A stretch of DNA of 64,000 bases from Nematostella vectensis (Eukaryota; Cnidaria; Anthozoa; Actiniaria; Edwardsiidae). The stretch lies in NCBI RefSeq assembly GCF_932526225.1, contig NC_064039.1:11178139-11242138 (forward strand), given 5' to 3'. This document shows positions 24,446 to 35,086 of this stretch, piece after piece (positions within the stretch are counted from its first letter, which is position 1; each line of letters begins with the position of its first letter). The position numbers and the translations under genes are program-made. The notes below the pieces were generated by a model. That model was not told the origin of the DNA and did not search any database. It was given only the letters and a program-made list of their open reading frames with translations.

Positions 24446-25783
24446 GATCACCGAAAGGAGAGGGCTTTTCGCGATAATAAAACACCGAGTACCGTCTGCA
24501 AGCAGGCTAGCTCACTTATACATATATTTTCGGGTGGGCCTCGTTGGGACCTCGCTTGCTCCTCTCCGCACTTCTTTCTTTTTGTTATTGTTTATTATGT
24601 TTTACTGTGTATCAGTATGAAAGAAGCCTCTATAAATGAAAATTAAAAAATAAATATCCACAACGAGCAAACAAGTCTGACACACTGTACTGTATCTTTG
24701 TTTTTTTCTGTTATTATTGATAGTTTAAAAGTTTTAACTATTTAATTAAATAAATAAAATAAAAACATCAAACCCTTGTTTAATATTTATCTATTTTTTA
24801 TGTATGGCTCCTTTAATTTAGTCTGTTTAGTGAGTGGTCTTATTTTTCTTATTATTATCATTCAATTATAATTATGACAATAATAATGATAATAATAATG
24901 TTGTCACTATTATTATTATTATACGAGTGCCTAAATGGATCACATAGAATTTTATAGAGTTTTATTCAAGTTGAGCACTTTGGGTCCCGGTGAAAGAATT
25001 CCAGCTAGAAATCTTTGGCTTTGATAAACTGTAAATTGTGATGCATGATTGTTCATAAATATATATTCTGCTTTAATTTTACTTACTCCATTTTCCCACA
25101 TCCTGGAGAAAAGAGATAACGGTACTCATTCACTCACATACTTTCGCGAATACTTGTGTTTTGAAGCTCTGAAGAGAGTCCTGAAGGGGTAAAACGGGAG
25201 CCGGGATCACCTTATTTTGGGCCGGGAAAACTGATTCTGACAAAGAAAGAGAAGATTTCGTACACGATTTTTAAATATGTTTGAGACCAAGAGAGCATAT
25301 AATAAGAGAGGGACACTTTGGTATTACCCGCGCGCCATGTCGATTCCGAATCCGGCTATTTTTAGTACCCACCACTGCACGTGAGCATTTTTACTCACCC
25401 TACCCCCATGCTTTAGCACTTACATCTTGTTGTTTGCCACTATTTTGTGACATGAAACCGAAAAAAAAAACACCCTATTTGCACAGATACCATCGAAAAT
25501 GTCATTCTAGCATCAAGGATACGGGCAGTTGCAGTTTATTAAGGGAATGTAGTACTTCGAGGATTGCAAGATTTCCAAAACGAGATTATAACATAGCTAC
25601 ATTCTAACACGCGCTCTGATTGGCTAATTTTCTATGAACAAGAAATGGATATACCATAGAGATATACCATAAAAGAAAAAAATCATTGCTGACAACAAAA
25701 AGTTCGCCAGATAAATACTAGTTGCGACTTTTCGGTAACTCTACAACCTTTATACTTCTTTTTTGAGCTGCATCATTCTACAA
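24446..25783. other. Non-coding stretch upstream of the Crypton-type gene
   Basis: No supported gene. 24840-24925 is rich in ATT/AAT trinucleotides arranged so that the two halves are roughly complementary. Confidence 0.5.
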
Positions 25784-26022
25784 ATGTTGAACGAGGACGC
25801 AGATTTCCCGTGTTTTTCCCTTGAAGTAAGGGAAAATGTTGTACCAATGGCAATGTTTTTAGAGAGCGAAAGTCGCTGATTTGCAAATCTTTCGGAAAAG
25901 GAACTAGAAAGCATTTTGTCGGAGAAACAATCAGAAAAGACAAAAAAGACAACAAACTGGTGTGTCTCCACGTTTAAAGGTACGGTGCTATATATTTGAA
26001 TTAAAACATTATTAAGAATTGT

Positions 26023-26080
26023 AACAACATAAAATCAAAATCTGCACTTTTGCACTTACGTGATATTTTCTTAGTAACGG
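26023..26080 (+). repeat. Outer intronic inverted repeat, left arm
   Basis: 58 bp, 44 bp inside the intron's 5' end. It is inverted relative to 31395-31453. The core atcaaaatctgcacttttgc and its next four bases (26034-26057) are identical to the complement of 31419-31442, and similarity continues on both sides to the taacgg end. Confidence 0.8.
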
Positions 26081-26609
26081 TATAAAATGATAGAAAAACA
26101 TGCATCATTTGCCTTCTTCGGCCCTTTTTCTAAATTTGTGGTTAGCGGTATTTGTACCTTGATATAAGATCTGGTCATTTACGAGAAATTATTCTGCTAG
26201 TGCGCCTACACTTTTACGGGAGTTTTCTTAATTTACCCTATCTACCCTATTTACCCTTACTTTTAATTTACCCTAAAAAAATGAGTTGTCATTTTTTTAC
26301 CGATACGCTTATTTAAAAAAAAGCACGGATATAACCATTCTATGGTCTTGTCAATTTGAACTTTTTCGAGATCAAAAACGAAACTTGTCGACGAAATGGA
26401 AGATTACTTGCAGTCTCTTGACCTGGTTGAATATAGACAGTCTTTTCTGTAGCTATATGGTTAATTTGATAACGAGTTGTCACCGCTTGATATCTGTATT
26501 AAGCATAACGGACTTATCTACCGCTTGAAGTGTTTGTTATAAAACCATTGACTCAAAGTGGACATGTTCTACTTTATCAACTTTTATTCAAGAAGACCAT
26601 ATGTATACT

Positions 26610-27110
26610 CTCCTATGCTCTCCGTAAATTTACCATGCTCTCTGATGTTCCCCGTAAATTTACCATGCTCTCTGATGCTCTCCAGCTACCATGCTCTCTG
26701 TGCTCTTCGTAAAATTACCGCGCTCTCTGATGCTATCCGTAAATTTACCGTTCTCTCTGAGGCTTTCCGTAAATTTACCACGCTCGCTGGTGTTCTCAGT
26801 GAATTTACTATTCTCTCTAATGCTCTCCGTAAATTTAACATGCTCTCTGATGCTCTCCGTAAACTTGCCACGCTCTCGGATGCTCTCCGTAAACTTACCA
26901 CGCTCTCTGATGCTTCTTGTAAATTGACCATGCTCTCTGATGCTTCTCGTAAATTCACCATGCTCTCTGATGCTTCTCGTAAGTTTACCATGCTCTCTGA
27001 TGCTTCTCGTACCAACAGACCAAGGTAAATTTACAGAGAACATCAGAACAAGATAAATTTATGAGGAGCATTAAATAAATTCACGAGGAGAATCGGAGCA
27101 AGAAAACTTA
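26610..27110 (+). repeat. 30-bp minisatellite with an internal strand switch (array B)
   Basis: About 14 units of the form gtaaatttaccatgctctct + gatgctctcc run to about 27020. From about 27026 the unit reads in the opposite orientation (ggtaaatttacagagaacat...) for two or three decayed copies. Each unit holds the perfect 10-bp palindrome gtaaatttac. Thirty is a multiple of 3, which explains the long open frames on both strands here; they are not evidence of genes. Confidence 0.9.
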
Positions 27111-27769
27111 CTGGAAGAATCAGAAGTGTGACGCACTCCGAGCTGCTTATATCGCTGGCGAACAAACAACGCCGACGCGCTAGCCGTGATAAACGCAGGG
27201 AACGACATACGGAAATCAAAAATAAATAAATCTGACACACAAAAACCTTCTGGCTGATCCGTAAGAGCTGGATAAGTTGCTTTTTTGTTGTTGTTAATTT
27301 GCGCCAACAGCCGGGATGCGCGCTACTTTGGCACCCAAAAAGTTATGTGATCAAAGTTAGTGCAAGTTGCCTATCATCATTAGCTAGCTAACGTTAGCGT
27401 TCAGGTGCTTCAGACTTAAGTAGTTGGAAAGTGAAAATGCTAGTCACGTGACGGGAGTTGCGTGACAGATGCTTGAGTCTCCGCCGCTGATCTTCTTGGG
27501 TTGGTTCTGGGAATAATACATCTGCGTCTTGTCTCCTATAGCAACATTTTAGAACCAATATAATACTCTTTTTATTGGTAATAATTAACGGGAACTATGT
27601 TTTAGCGTATCCTTCGACCCCGAATGACTGTGTGTCTTCACATCGTATAAACTTATTATGTGAGCTTGAATTGTGACATAAGTACTTTCGATGAAAAAAA
27701 ATGTTGTAGACAGGGGTGATCACTCTATCTTTTAGGTTATAAAATCCTACCGACCGCTATCCCTTATGG

Positions 27770-28075
27770 GGTATTCAAAAATTATTCCACCTCTTCTGTT
27801 ATCCCTAAGGGGTACCCACACTAGTGGATCATGATATCCTAATAGAACTGGACATGAAAGTTGTCAGAAAAGAGATGTGCAGTATCAAAGAAAATCAGAA
27901 AAAACTGAAAAAAAATGTTTTTTAGTGCTTTAAGGTTACAAATTGCATGGACCACTCCCATCTATCAAGAATTTAAAAAATGGCTGTTGGTCACACCCAA
28001 AGAGTTAAAATTGATTTTGCTGACAATCACTCATCCCTGTTTGCTTTTATGGGAGTCCCCCATGCTATGAAACCA
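27770..28075 (+). repeat. Dispersed repeat, copy 1 (shared with 52840-53115)
   Basis: Collinear blocks are shared with 52840-53115. They include cactagtggatcatgatatcc against cgctagtgggtcatcacatc, the run ttttttagtgcttt, ctgttggtcacacccaaag and ctgtttgcttttatgggag. The copies are strongly diverged and have indels. No conserved reading frame was found on either strand. Confidence 0.65.
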
Positions 28076-28764
28076 CCTTCTATATAAACAGAAATTAGAT
28101 TACTGTCGAAAAAAACTAATGAAAAAAGTGTCCTCAATTTGATGCAGTCATTTTCATGTACACAGGAGATAATTAAGGAATTCTGAACATATATCCATTT
28201 TTTCTAGAAAAACATTTTTTTTACAATCATTATTGTTTTTATCTATTTTTCAATGCTATAATGACACTGAAGATTGGAAAATATGAGGCAGGCCTTTAAA
28301 ACTTGTTAGTAGATCTCTGCCTAATAAATACATAGGCTTTTAAATTATAGCACCCTTTTACAGTAAATGGAAGTCTGTTGTTTATGCAAGTATGAAATGA
28401 TTTTACCTGGTTTCCTTGACGCATACATCCTGCAGCAATATTCCTGCCATTCAGCTGAGGCTTCACTCTTTTGGGCAAGTGTGTATATTACTATCCACTG
28501 AAAACAGCTTGCCACCCTGGCTGCCATTCTGTTTCTGCTGTCTTGGTGTGGCTATGGGCAAGTCACTTTATTTGCTCATCAGTGAAGCTAGGCATCTATA
28601 ATTTTAATAATAAAGAGTCATAATTCTTACAGTTACTTTGGAATACCCAGGGGGCTGTTAATTAAGAATCATCATTCACCATTTGATATCACTGATGGGG
28701 TTGTCAACACAAATCCCTAGAAAATAAAATTGCAGCAAAAGACAATCCATTGCTTTATGCAGAA

Positions 28765-28852
28765 AATAAATAAATAAATAAATTAAATAATTAATTAATA
28801 ATTTAAATTTAATAATTAATTAATAAATAAATTAAATAATTAATGAATGTTT
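28765..28852. repeat. AT-only low-complexity palindromic tract
   Basis: Runs of aataaat, ttaattaat and their complements form an AT-only block of about 88 bp that can fold on itself. Confidence 0.7.
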
Positions 28853-28970
28853 AACTTCATTAATCCTTGGCACATAATAATAATAGTAAATTTTACATAT
28901 CACACCTAAATGTATATAAGCTGAGCTGTTCAAGTTTGTCACATTTTTTCTCCAACTCCTTGATATATTT

Positions 28971-29002
28971 GCTGGTTGATAAACAACAGTTTATCAACCA
29001 GC
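28971..29002. repeat. Perfect 14-bp hairpin
   Basis: gctggttgataaac (28971-28984) and its exact complement (28989-29002) flank the 4-base loop aaca. No run of T follows, so there is no reason to call it a terminator. Confidence 0.75.
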
Positions 29003-29289
29003 TATCTGGTCATGGTCAGAGTGAAATGATGGTAATGGAACACTGGCCAGTATTTTAAGAAAAAAAAATATTCCCTTCCAATCTTAAATCAGATAATTTA
29101 AATCACAAGATTAACACATAGAAAGTCCTGCTTTTTACTGATATATATTAGATACTATAACTTAAGAACTGCTGTGTTGAACCTTGATTATTGCATCCAA
29201 GACTTGACAATATCAGATAATATCACATATAGACTCGTTCTACAAACGTGACAGTCACAGTAGATTTTGTAGTCGAATATATCAGCTAT

Positions 29290-30140
29290 CTGCTGGAGGA
29301 ATCTCTATAGATATCTATAAGATTCTAATAAGATAATCTCCGATAATATCCCAATATCAAGGGTTCAGTAGAGGGAAAGGGGGGGGGGTTCTAAATAGAC
29401 ATCTAGTAGATTCTAATAAGATAATCTCCGATAGTATCACAATATCGAGGGTCCAGCAGAGGGAAGGAGGGTATCTAAACAGACTTCTAGCAGATTCTAA
29501 TAAGATAATCTCCGATAATATCACAATATCGAGGGTCCAGCAGAAGGAAAGGGGGGTTTCTAAATAGAAATAAATATCTTTAGATTATAATAAGATAATC
29601 TTCGATAATATCAAAATATCGAGGGTTCAGCAGAAGGAAAGGGGGGTTTCTAAATAGACATCTAGTAGATTCTAATAAAATAATCTCCGATAGTATCACA
29701 GTATCGAGGGTCCAGCAGAGAGGACGAAGGAATTTCTATAGCTATGTATTAGATTCTAATAAGATAATCTCCGATAATATTGCAATATCGAGGGTTCAGC
29801 AGAAGGAAAGGGGGGTTTCTAATAGACATCTAGTAGATTCTAATAAGATAATCTCCGATAATATCACAATATCGAGGGGTAAAGCAGAGGGAAGGAGGGT
29901 ATCTAAATAGACATCTAGCAGATTCTAATAAAATAATCTCCAATAATATCACAATATCGAGGGTCCAGAAGAAGGAAAGGGGGGTTTCTAAATAGATAGC
30001 TAGTACTGTAGATTATAATAAAATAATCTCCGATTATATCACAATATCGAGGGTCCAGCAAAGGGAAGGAGGATATCTAAATAGATAGCTAGTACTGTAG
30101 ATTATAATAAGATAATCTCCGATAATATCACAATATTAAG
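29290..30140. repeat. 85-90-bp tandem repeat, about ten copies
   Basis: The landmark gataatctccgataatatc recurs about every 84-91 bp (for example near 29332, 29420, 29504 and 29594). It is followed by cacaatatcgagggtccagc, a G-rich run (aaaggggggtttctaaatag) and catctagtagattctaataa. It lies inside the Crypton-type intron. Confidence 0.9.
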
Positions 30141-30550
30141 GGAAGAAAGGGTACTTTGAAAGAACAAGCGGAATTCGATGGTGATATTAGGAAGAGTATC
30201 TTCGAATCATTCGAAGATTGACGAGAATCGTGCGCCAGATGAACTGACCACCTGTTTAGAACTAAGCGGCGTTCCAAGCGAACCTTTCGAGGACTTTCAA
30301 TTTTACTGCTAGCAATCCCGAGGAAGAGGAGATTGAACCACTAGCAAAATCTTTCAGGAAGTTCCCTGTTCACGCTACTCTTTTGCGAGTGTGTGATGTA
30401 GCAGTTAGAGGTTTTTATGATTCTTCACCCTCTTCGTTATTTGCTCTCGAATAATGGTCCTCTCTGTTACTTCAAGCTCTTTAATCTTTATTTAGCTGTT
30501 TAGTAGTAAATTTTCGGGGACATATCGGGGCATTTGGCTTAGTGCATGAC

Positions 30551-30796
30551 AGCCGCATTGTCCCCAGTTTACTTCCGGTCGATTACGTTACAATCTCGGA
30601 TGATTTTTAACGGGAAACGCGAAAAATATTTCGAAATATTGAAAGCAGTGTGTATATTGCAAGTTTCTTCGAGGATGTGATTGATAATTTAGAGCGGATG
30701 GCATGTTAAATATCTCGGGTTATAATAGATTCTTTTGTCTTTTAACGGTTGAGGTTTGCGTCGGACCTCCGGAAGTGAACTGGTGACAATGCGGCT
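30551..30796. mobile_element. 246-bp MITE
   Basis: The 28-bp terminal inverted repeats start agccgcattgtccccagttt (30551) and end with their near-complement ccggaagtgaactggtgaca...gcggct (30796). Target-site duplications are not clear, so the superfamily is left open. Confidence 0.7.
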
Positions 30797-30817
30797 TTAA
30801 GAGCGGAACATCAGCAT

Positions 30818-30965
30818 GGTAAATTTACGGAGAGCATCAGAGAGCTAGTAAATTTACGGAGAGCATCAGAGAGCTAGTAAATTTACGGAGACCATCAGAG
30901 AGCATGGTAAATTTACAGGGAGCATCAGAGAGCAGTAAATTTACGGAGAGCTTCAGAGAGCAGGT
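30818..30965 (-). repeat. 30-bp minisatellite, inverted array (array B')
   Basis: Five units (gtaaatttacggagagcatc + agagagcatg) are the reverse complement of array B at 26610-27020. Both arrays lie in the same intron. Confidence 0.9.
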
Positions 30966-31394
30966 GTGGCCAAATCGTGTATTCATTTAATTTATGTATA
31001 ACTTAACCACATGTTATACAAACGGACAAATAAAATAACACTTGTTTCATTTAAAAGAGTTCCGGTTTTTATAGTTGTCAGGGTTTTTAACGATGTTCAC
31101 ATTCCCAACCGCCCCAAATAGGCATTTTTATAAACATGGCTATAGACTGTGTGATTTCGGCCATTCATCAAGGAACCAGACTCTGGATTAGGTACGTAAA
31201 AATGGCTTAGACGAACTAATATTATAAAGGAACCCTCGATTTAATGAGTAAGGGCCATTTTTAAGAAAGTTCGCTAGAAACTATAGCTTAATTGCCCCTT
31301 CTGGAAGGTGTAACATAGTGCATTTTTAAATGGTATTCCCAAAAAATAAAAATGCTCGTTTTACTTACTAAAATTAATGAAGTGCCAGATAATT

Positions 31395-31453
31395 CCCGTT
31401 ACTTAGCCATTTTCTAACAAGTGCAAAAGTGCAGATTTTGATTTTTAGTTGTT
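31395..31453 (-). repeat. Outer intronic inverted repeat, right arm
   Basis: Reverse-complement partner of 26023-26080, about 160 bp upstream of the 3' splice site. There is a 24-base perfect core, with about four fifths identity over the rest by eye. Confidence 0.8.
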
Positions 31454-32734
31454 TGTGCACTTTGAAAGGATAATCGTTAAGAAATACGGTAAAATTTCTA
31501 AATAGTAACAGTGACAGTGACAACAACAACAATACCAATGAAACAGTTTTGCGAACTTTGTTGATTTATTATAAACAAACAATCAATTCTAACCTTTTTC
31601 CTGTATAATTACAGCTTGGTGCAAGGAAAACCAAAGACGTACTCCTGTAGAAGACATAAGCCTTGGACAACTTGATGTAAACCTCCGTCGTTTTTACGCT
31701 GAAGCAAGAAAAATAAACGGAGAAATGTACAGCAAGAAGGAACTACTCGGCTTTCGGCATGCCATTGAACGCCATCTCAACCAGCCACCCTTGTCGAGAA
31801 GCCTTAAGCTGTCTACCGACCCTAGATTCAAGCGGTCAAACGAGATGCTGGATGCTCAGCTTGTACAGGCCTTGAGAACACCAAGCACAAATCCGCCATC
31901 GAGGATGAAGTCCTAAAAAAGCTCAAAACTTCCAAGACACTTTCTCCGGATAAACCATCCAGTCTCCTAAGAAATGTGTGGTTCCACGTGGTCCTGCACT
32001 TTTGTAGAAGAGGTAGAGAGGGTCAGCGAGCGTTGAAAAAAAAAAAACAAGCTTCCTGTTTGAACAAGATGCAAGCGGCCGGCGCTACGTAACTATGTCG
32101 CACTACGAAGCGACAAAGAACCATCCTGGAGGATGAACGACACCGCGAGTTTAGAGAAACAAGCACGAATGTACGAGACAGACCACCAATATGATGGCTT
32201 CAAAGCTTTTCAATTGTATATTTCGAAACTGAATCCCAAATGTGAAACATTTCTCCAGTTTCCAAAGAAATGCTGGTGTCCCGACGACGACGTGTGGTTT
32301 GACAACAAGCCTGTCGGAGTAAACAAACTGGACGGTATGATGAAAGAGATAAGCCGTGAATCAAACCTCTCACGTCAATACACAAACCACTGTGTCAGAG
32401 CCACTGATATCACTATGTCTAATGCTGGAGTTCCAAACCGCCATATTATGGCCATTTCTGGCCATAGAAACGAGCAAAGCTTGGCGCACTACAACACACG
32501 GCCGTCCACAGAGCTAGCTTCACCATTGCTCCGATGTTATTTCACGCAGTTTGACCAGGACAGTCCGTAGTCCCGATGAATCCTCAACAAACAGCAGTGA
32601 GTCTTTCGACGGCTGTCCAGCAGAAGAATGTGGTCGTTGATGTTACCAAGAGCCAAGGAATGCTATTTGTATCCTTGTTCAGTAACTGCACAATCCAAAA
32701 TGTGCAGGTTGTAATGGAAAAAAGTGATCACTGA

Positions 32735-33940
32735 AATCGAACTGCAAGTCATTCCCAGAAAAAAGAGACAACATGGCCGCCACGCATGCGTAATAGTGCA
32801 CATACAAAGTCAAAATGGCTGCCATTTATTATAAGGAAATGTGGGGAGACATCACAATTTATCAAATTTTCTCGTTTCAGAGATTTTGGGCTCACGATGC
32901 AGGGCTCGAAACCCTTGCCATTCGAGTGATACACTTTCCGTTCAAACGATGCCAGAGAAAGCCCTATAATTGTTCCTTGGACATTGCACTTTTGTTCGCT
33001 TGAGATCATACAATCCTCCATACATTTTCTGCAATTTCATTGAAATCGGGCATAAAAGTAGTCGTTTAAAAGGTAGAACTGTTCGCCGCATCACAGGTGC
33101 AGGACTCGAAAATGGCGCCTCCAACCTTGTTTCTTTCCTTAGTAGGGGGAGAGAAGTCATATATTCCGTTACGAAAACCCCCCAAAATCGTATATTACAC
33201 ATAAATATGACAACAACAAGGCATGTTCTAAGTTTTAAGGCAATTTTATTGGCAATGTTTCACAAAAAATCGCGACTTCAATCCACTCGTTTTAGCTCTA
33301 AGAATAACAGCCGAGTCCAAGCTACGAACAAGCTTCAAAACCATTGCCTGGGCTACCTGTGGTGGGTGGGGAACAGAAATAAATTGATTCTAGCATAACA
33401 TTATTGCGCATTGGAATTATAATTTTAAACAAAGAACAACTTAGTCTAGAAATCTCCATAAATATCTGATTCAGGGTCGTCATGTGAATACGGCCTATTT
33501 GCCATCTATATTGGTGTCTGGATCTTTTAGGGGTAAACATTTCTGTTGACCATACCCAATACATTACAGTTAATACACCCTTTACAATACGTAGATAAAA
33601 AGCCCTTTTTAAAATGCTGTTGAGAGAATTAATATATTACATCTCAGCTTGGTTTGCGACTTTTAGTCAATGGACTAAATGCTCGGGAATTCCTAATTTA
33701 TTCAAATAACCAACAAATTGTCGACCTAGTGAGTTCAAAGTATTCAATATTTGTTGAGAAAGGGCAAGGCAATCTGAATTGAGCTTTGTTGTCGATGTTG
33801 AATGTTTTCTGTTATCAATATACACTATAAAATCGTAATTATGCAGCTAAATGTAAATTTTCAACCTTGTGAGTTCAAAGTATTCTATATCTGTTTAGAA
33901 AGGGCAAGCCAATTTAAATTGAGAATGTTTTTCCTTGCTT
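32735..33940. other. Non-coding stretch with a 62-bp direct repeat
   Basis: No supported gene. A unit starting gtgagttcaaagtattc and ending in attgag occurs at 33729-33790 and again at 33868-33930, in the same orientation. Confidence 0.6.
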
Positions 33941-35086
33941 GTGTCTACAAAACGAAGACCTAAAACCAAATACCTAAAACCTGTGACCCCAAAAGCTACG
34001 ACCCCTAAAGCTACGGACTCCCCCCCCCCCCCCCCCAAAAAAAAAAATACAGTTATTATTTAGTCTACCTTGTTTCCCAAATGGCTACACAGTGCGAAAG
34101 TTTCATATGGAGGAAATATTCTCATGTGCGCGCCAATGAACTATTTTTAACCGTCGTTTTTTTGTCCCATTTAAAATTGTAGTTGCACACATTTTTCAGA
34201 CACGCTCCTTTGCCCGAAAAATTATCCCAAAAACTCTCCCAGTACACCTAACAGACCCGGCAATTACCGGTAATTTAGAAAAATGCCCCCAGAAAAGTTT
34301 TCGAAATCCCTGGCGAGGAAGAGTGTTTATCAAAACAAAGCTTTTGCGTAGCATGCCGATAAGGGGTTCCCGACAAGTAAATTATAATTTCCAAAGTTTA
34401 TGAATAGATTGGCTAAATATTTATTGAAATCCTAGTTTTGTCGATGTCTGTAGACAACTTGCACCCAAAAAATTGCTGTGGCATCGACATTTTTCGAAAG
34501 AAAGACAATAACAAGTACATAAAGTCTCATTTTGTAGAGAAACTTCTTATAATTTCGCAAAGCTGTTTATATGTTTAGGCGCACTGTGACAGCTAAATGT
34601 CAAATCATTTGACAGAGATGAAACCTGATTGGTTGGAAGGAAATCTGATAAAATGATGTAAGCCTTGATTGGCCCACTTTATACCTGGCAGTGGAATGGT
34701 TTTCTCTGTGATGGAAACTTTCTACAACTCGACATAACTAAAACATGGAGCGATTTCCCGAAAGTTAGCGGGGAATTAAAATTTTGGAAGAAACACCCGA
34801 AAATGTTTACCGGGTGACATTCCGGTTTCTAAGTTTATCGGCGTTTTAAGAAACGACCACCTGGAAACACAAGTAGTTCCCTTTTTCCCATTAAAAAAAA
34901 ACTAATTGAATAAGCTTATTATCTCATAAGGATCACTGATTCCACGTGAAACTTCCACGCTGTGTAGCCATTTTGGGAAACAAGTTAGGCTAAATAATAA
35001 CGGCAAAATTTTGGGGTTCGTTGCTTTTGGGGTCGTAGCTTTTGGGGTCACAGGTTTTAGGTTTTAGGTCTTCGTTTTGTAGACAC
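33941..35086. mobile_element. 1.15-kb non-autonomous DNA element with long inverted ends
   Basis: The left end gtgtctacaaaacgaagacc is the exact complement of the right end. The arms stay complementary with gaps for well over 100 bp: ctaaaacctgtgaccccaaa / tttggggtcacaggttttag, and further in tgtttcccaaatggctacac / gtgtagccattttgggaaac. A C-only run (34021-34036) interrupts the left arm. There is no transposase-like frame in the middle. Clear target duplications are not visible. Confidence 0.75.

Larger units (their letters stand above)
25980..31614 (+). other. 5.6-kb intron of the Crypton-type gene
   Basis: Bounded by aaag|gtacgg and ataattacag|ct. It connects two exons whose phases match and whose joined product fits the family. 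Inside are nested inverted repeats, a 30-bp minisatellite in both orientations, an 85-90-bp tandem array, a dispersed repeat at 27770-28075 and a MITE at 30551-30796. No independent gene was recognised in it. Confidence 0.6.
25784..32734 (+). pseudogene. Decayed Crypton-type tyrosine recombinase (DUF3504 family)
   Basis: Exon 1 (25784-25979) encodes the N-terminal part, with FANLSEKELESIL and SEKTKKTTNWCVSTFK. It ends in phase 1 at a gtacgg donor. Exon 2 starts at 31615 after attacag in the matching phase, giving KAWCKENQ, then SLGQLDVNLRRFYAEARK. It continues through NVWFHVVLHFCRRGREG and VTMSHYEATKNHPGG. The recombinase core is at 32376-32501: HCVR (the HxxR box), GHRNEQSLAHY (His and the tyrosine nucleophile). 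A C-terminal tail with LFSNCTIQNVQV follows. Damage: an in-frame TGA at 25877; frameshifts near 31870, in the A run at 32037-32049, near 32130, and near 32571. Cryptons move with a tyrosine recombinase; relatives (ZMYM2, QRICH1, KIAA1958) are domesticated. With this many breaks it cannot make the full protein. Confidence 0.8.

Noticed and set aside
26558-27043. Several long open frames on both strands over array B
   Set aside because: A 30-bp repeat without stops opens frames on both strands automatically.
28971-29002. Terminator-like hairpin
   Set aside because: Rho-independent terminators are not expected in an animal genome, and there is no T run after the stem.
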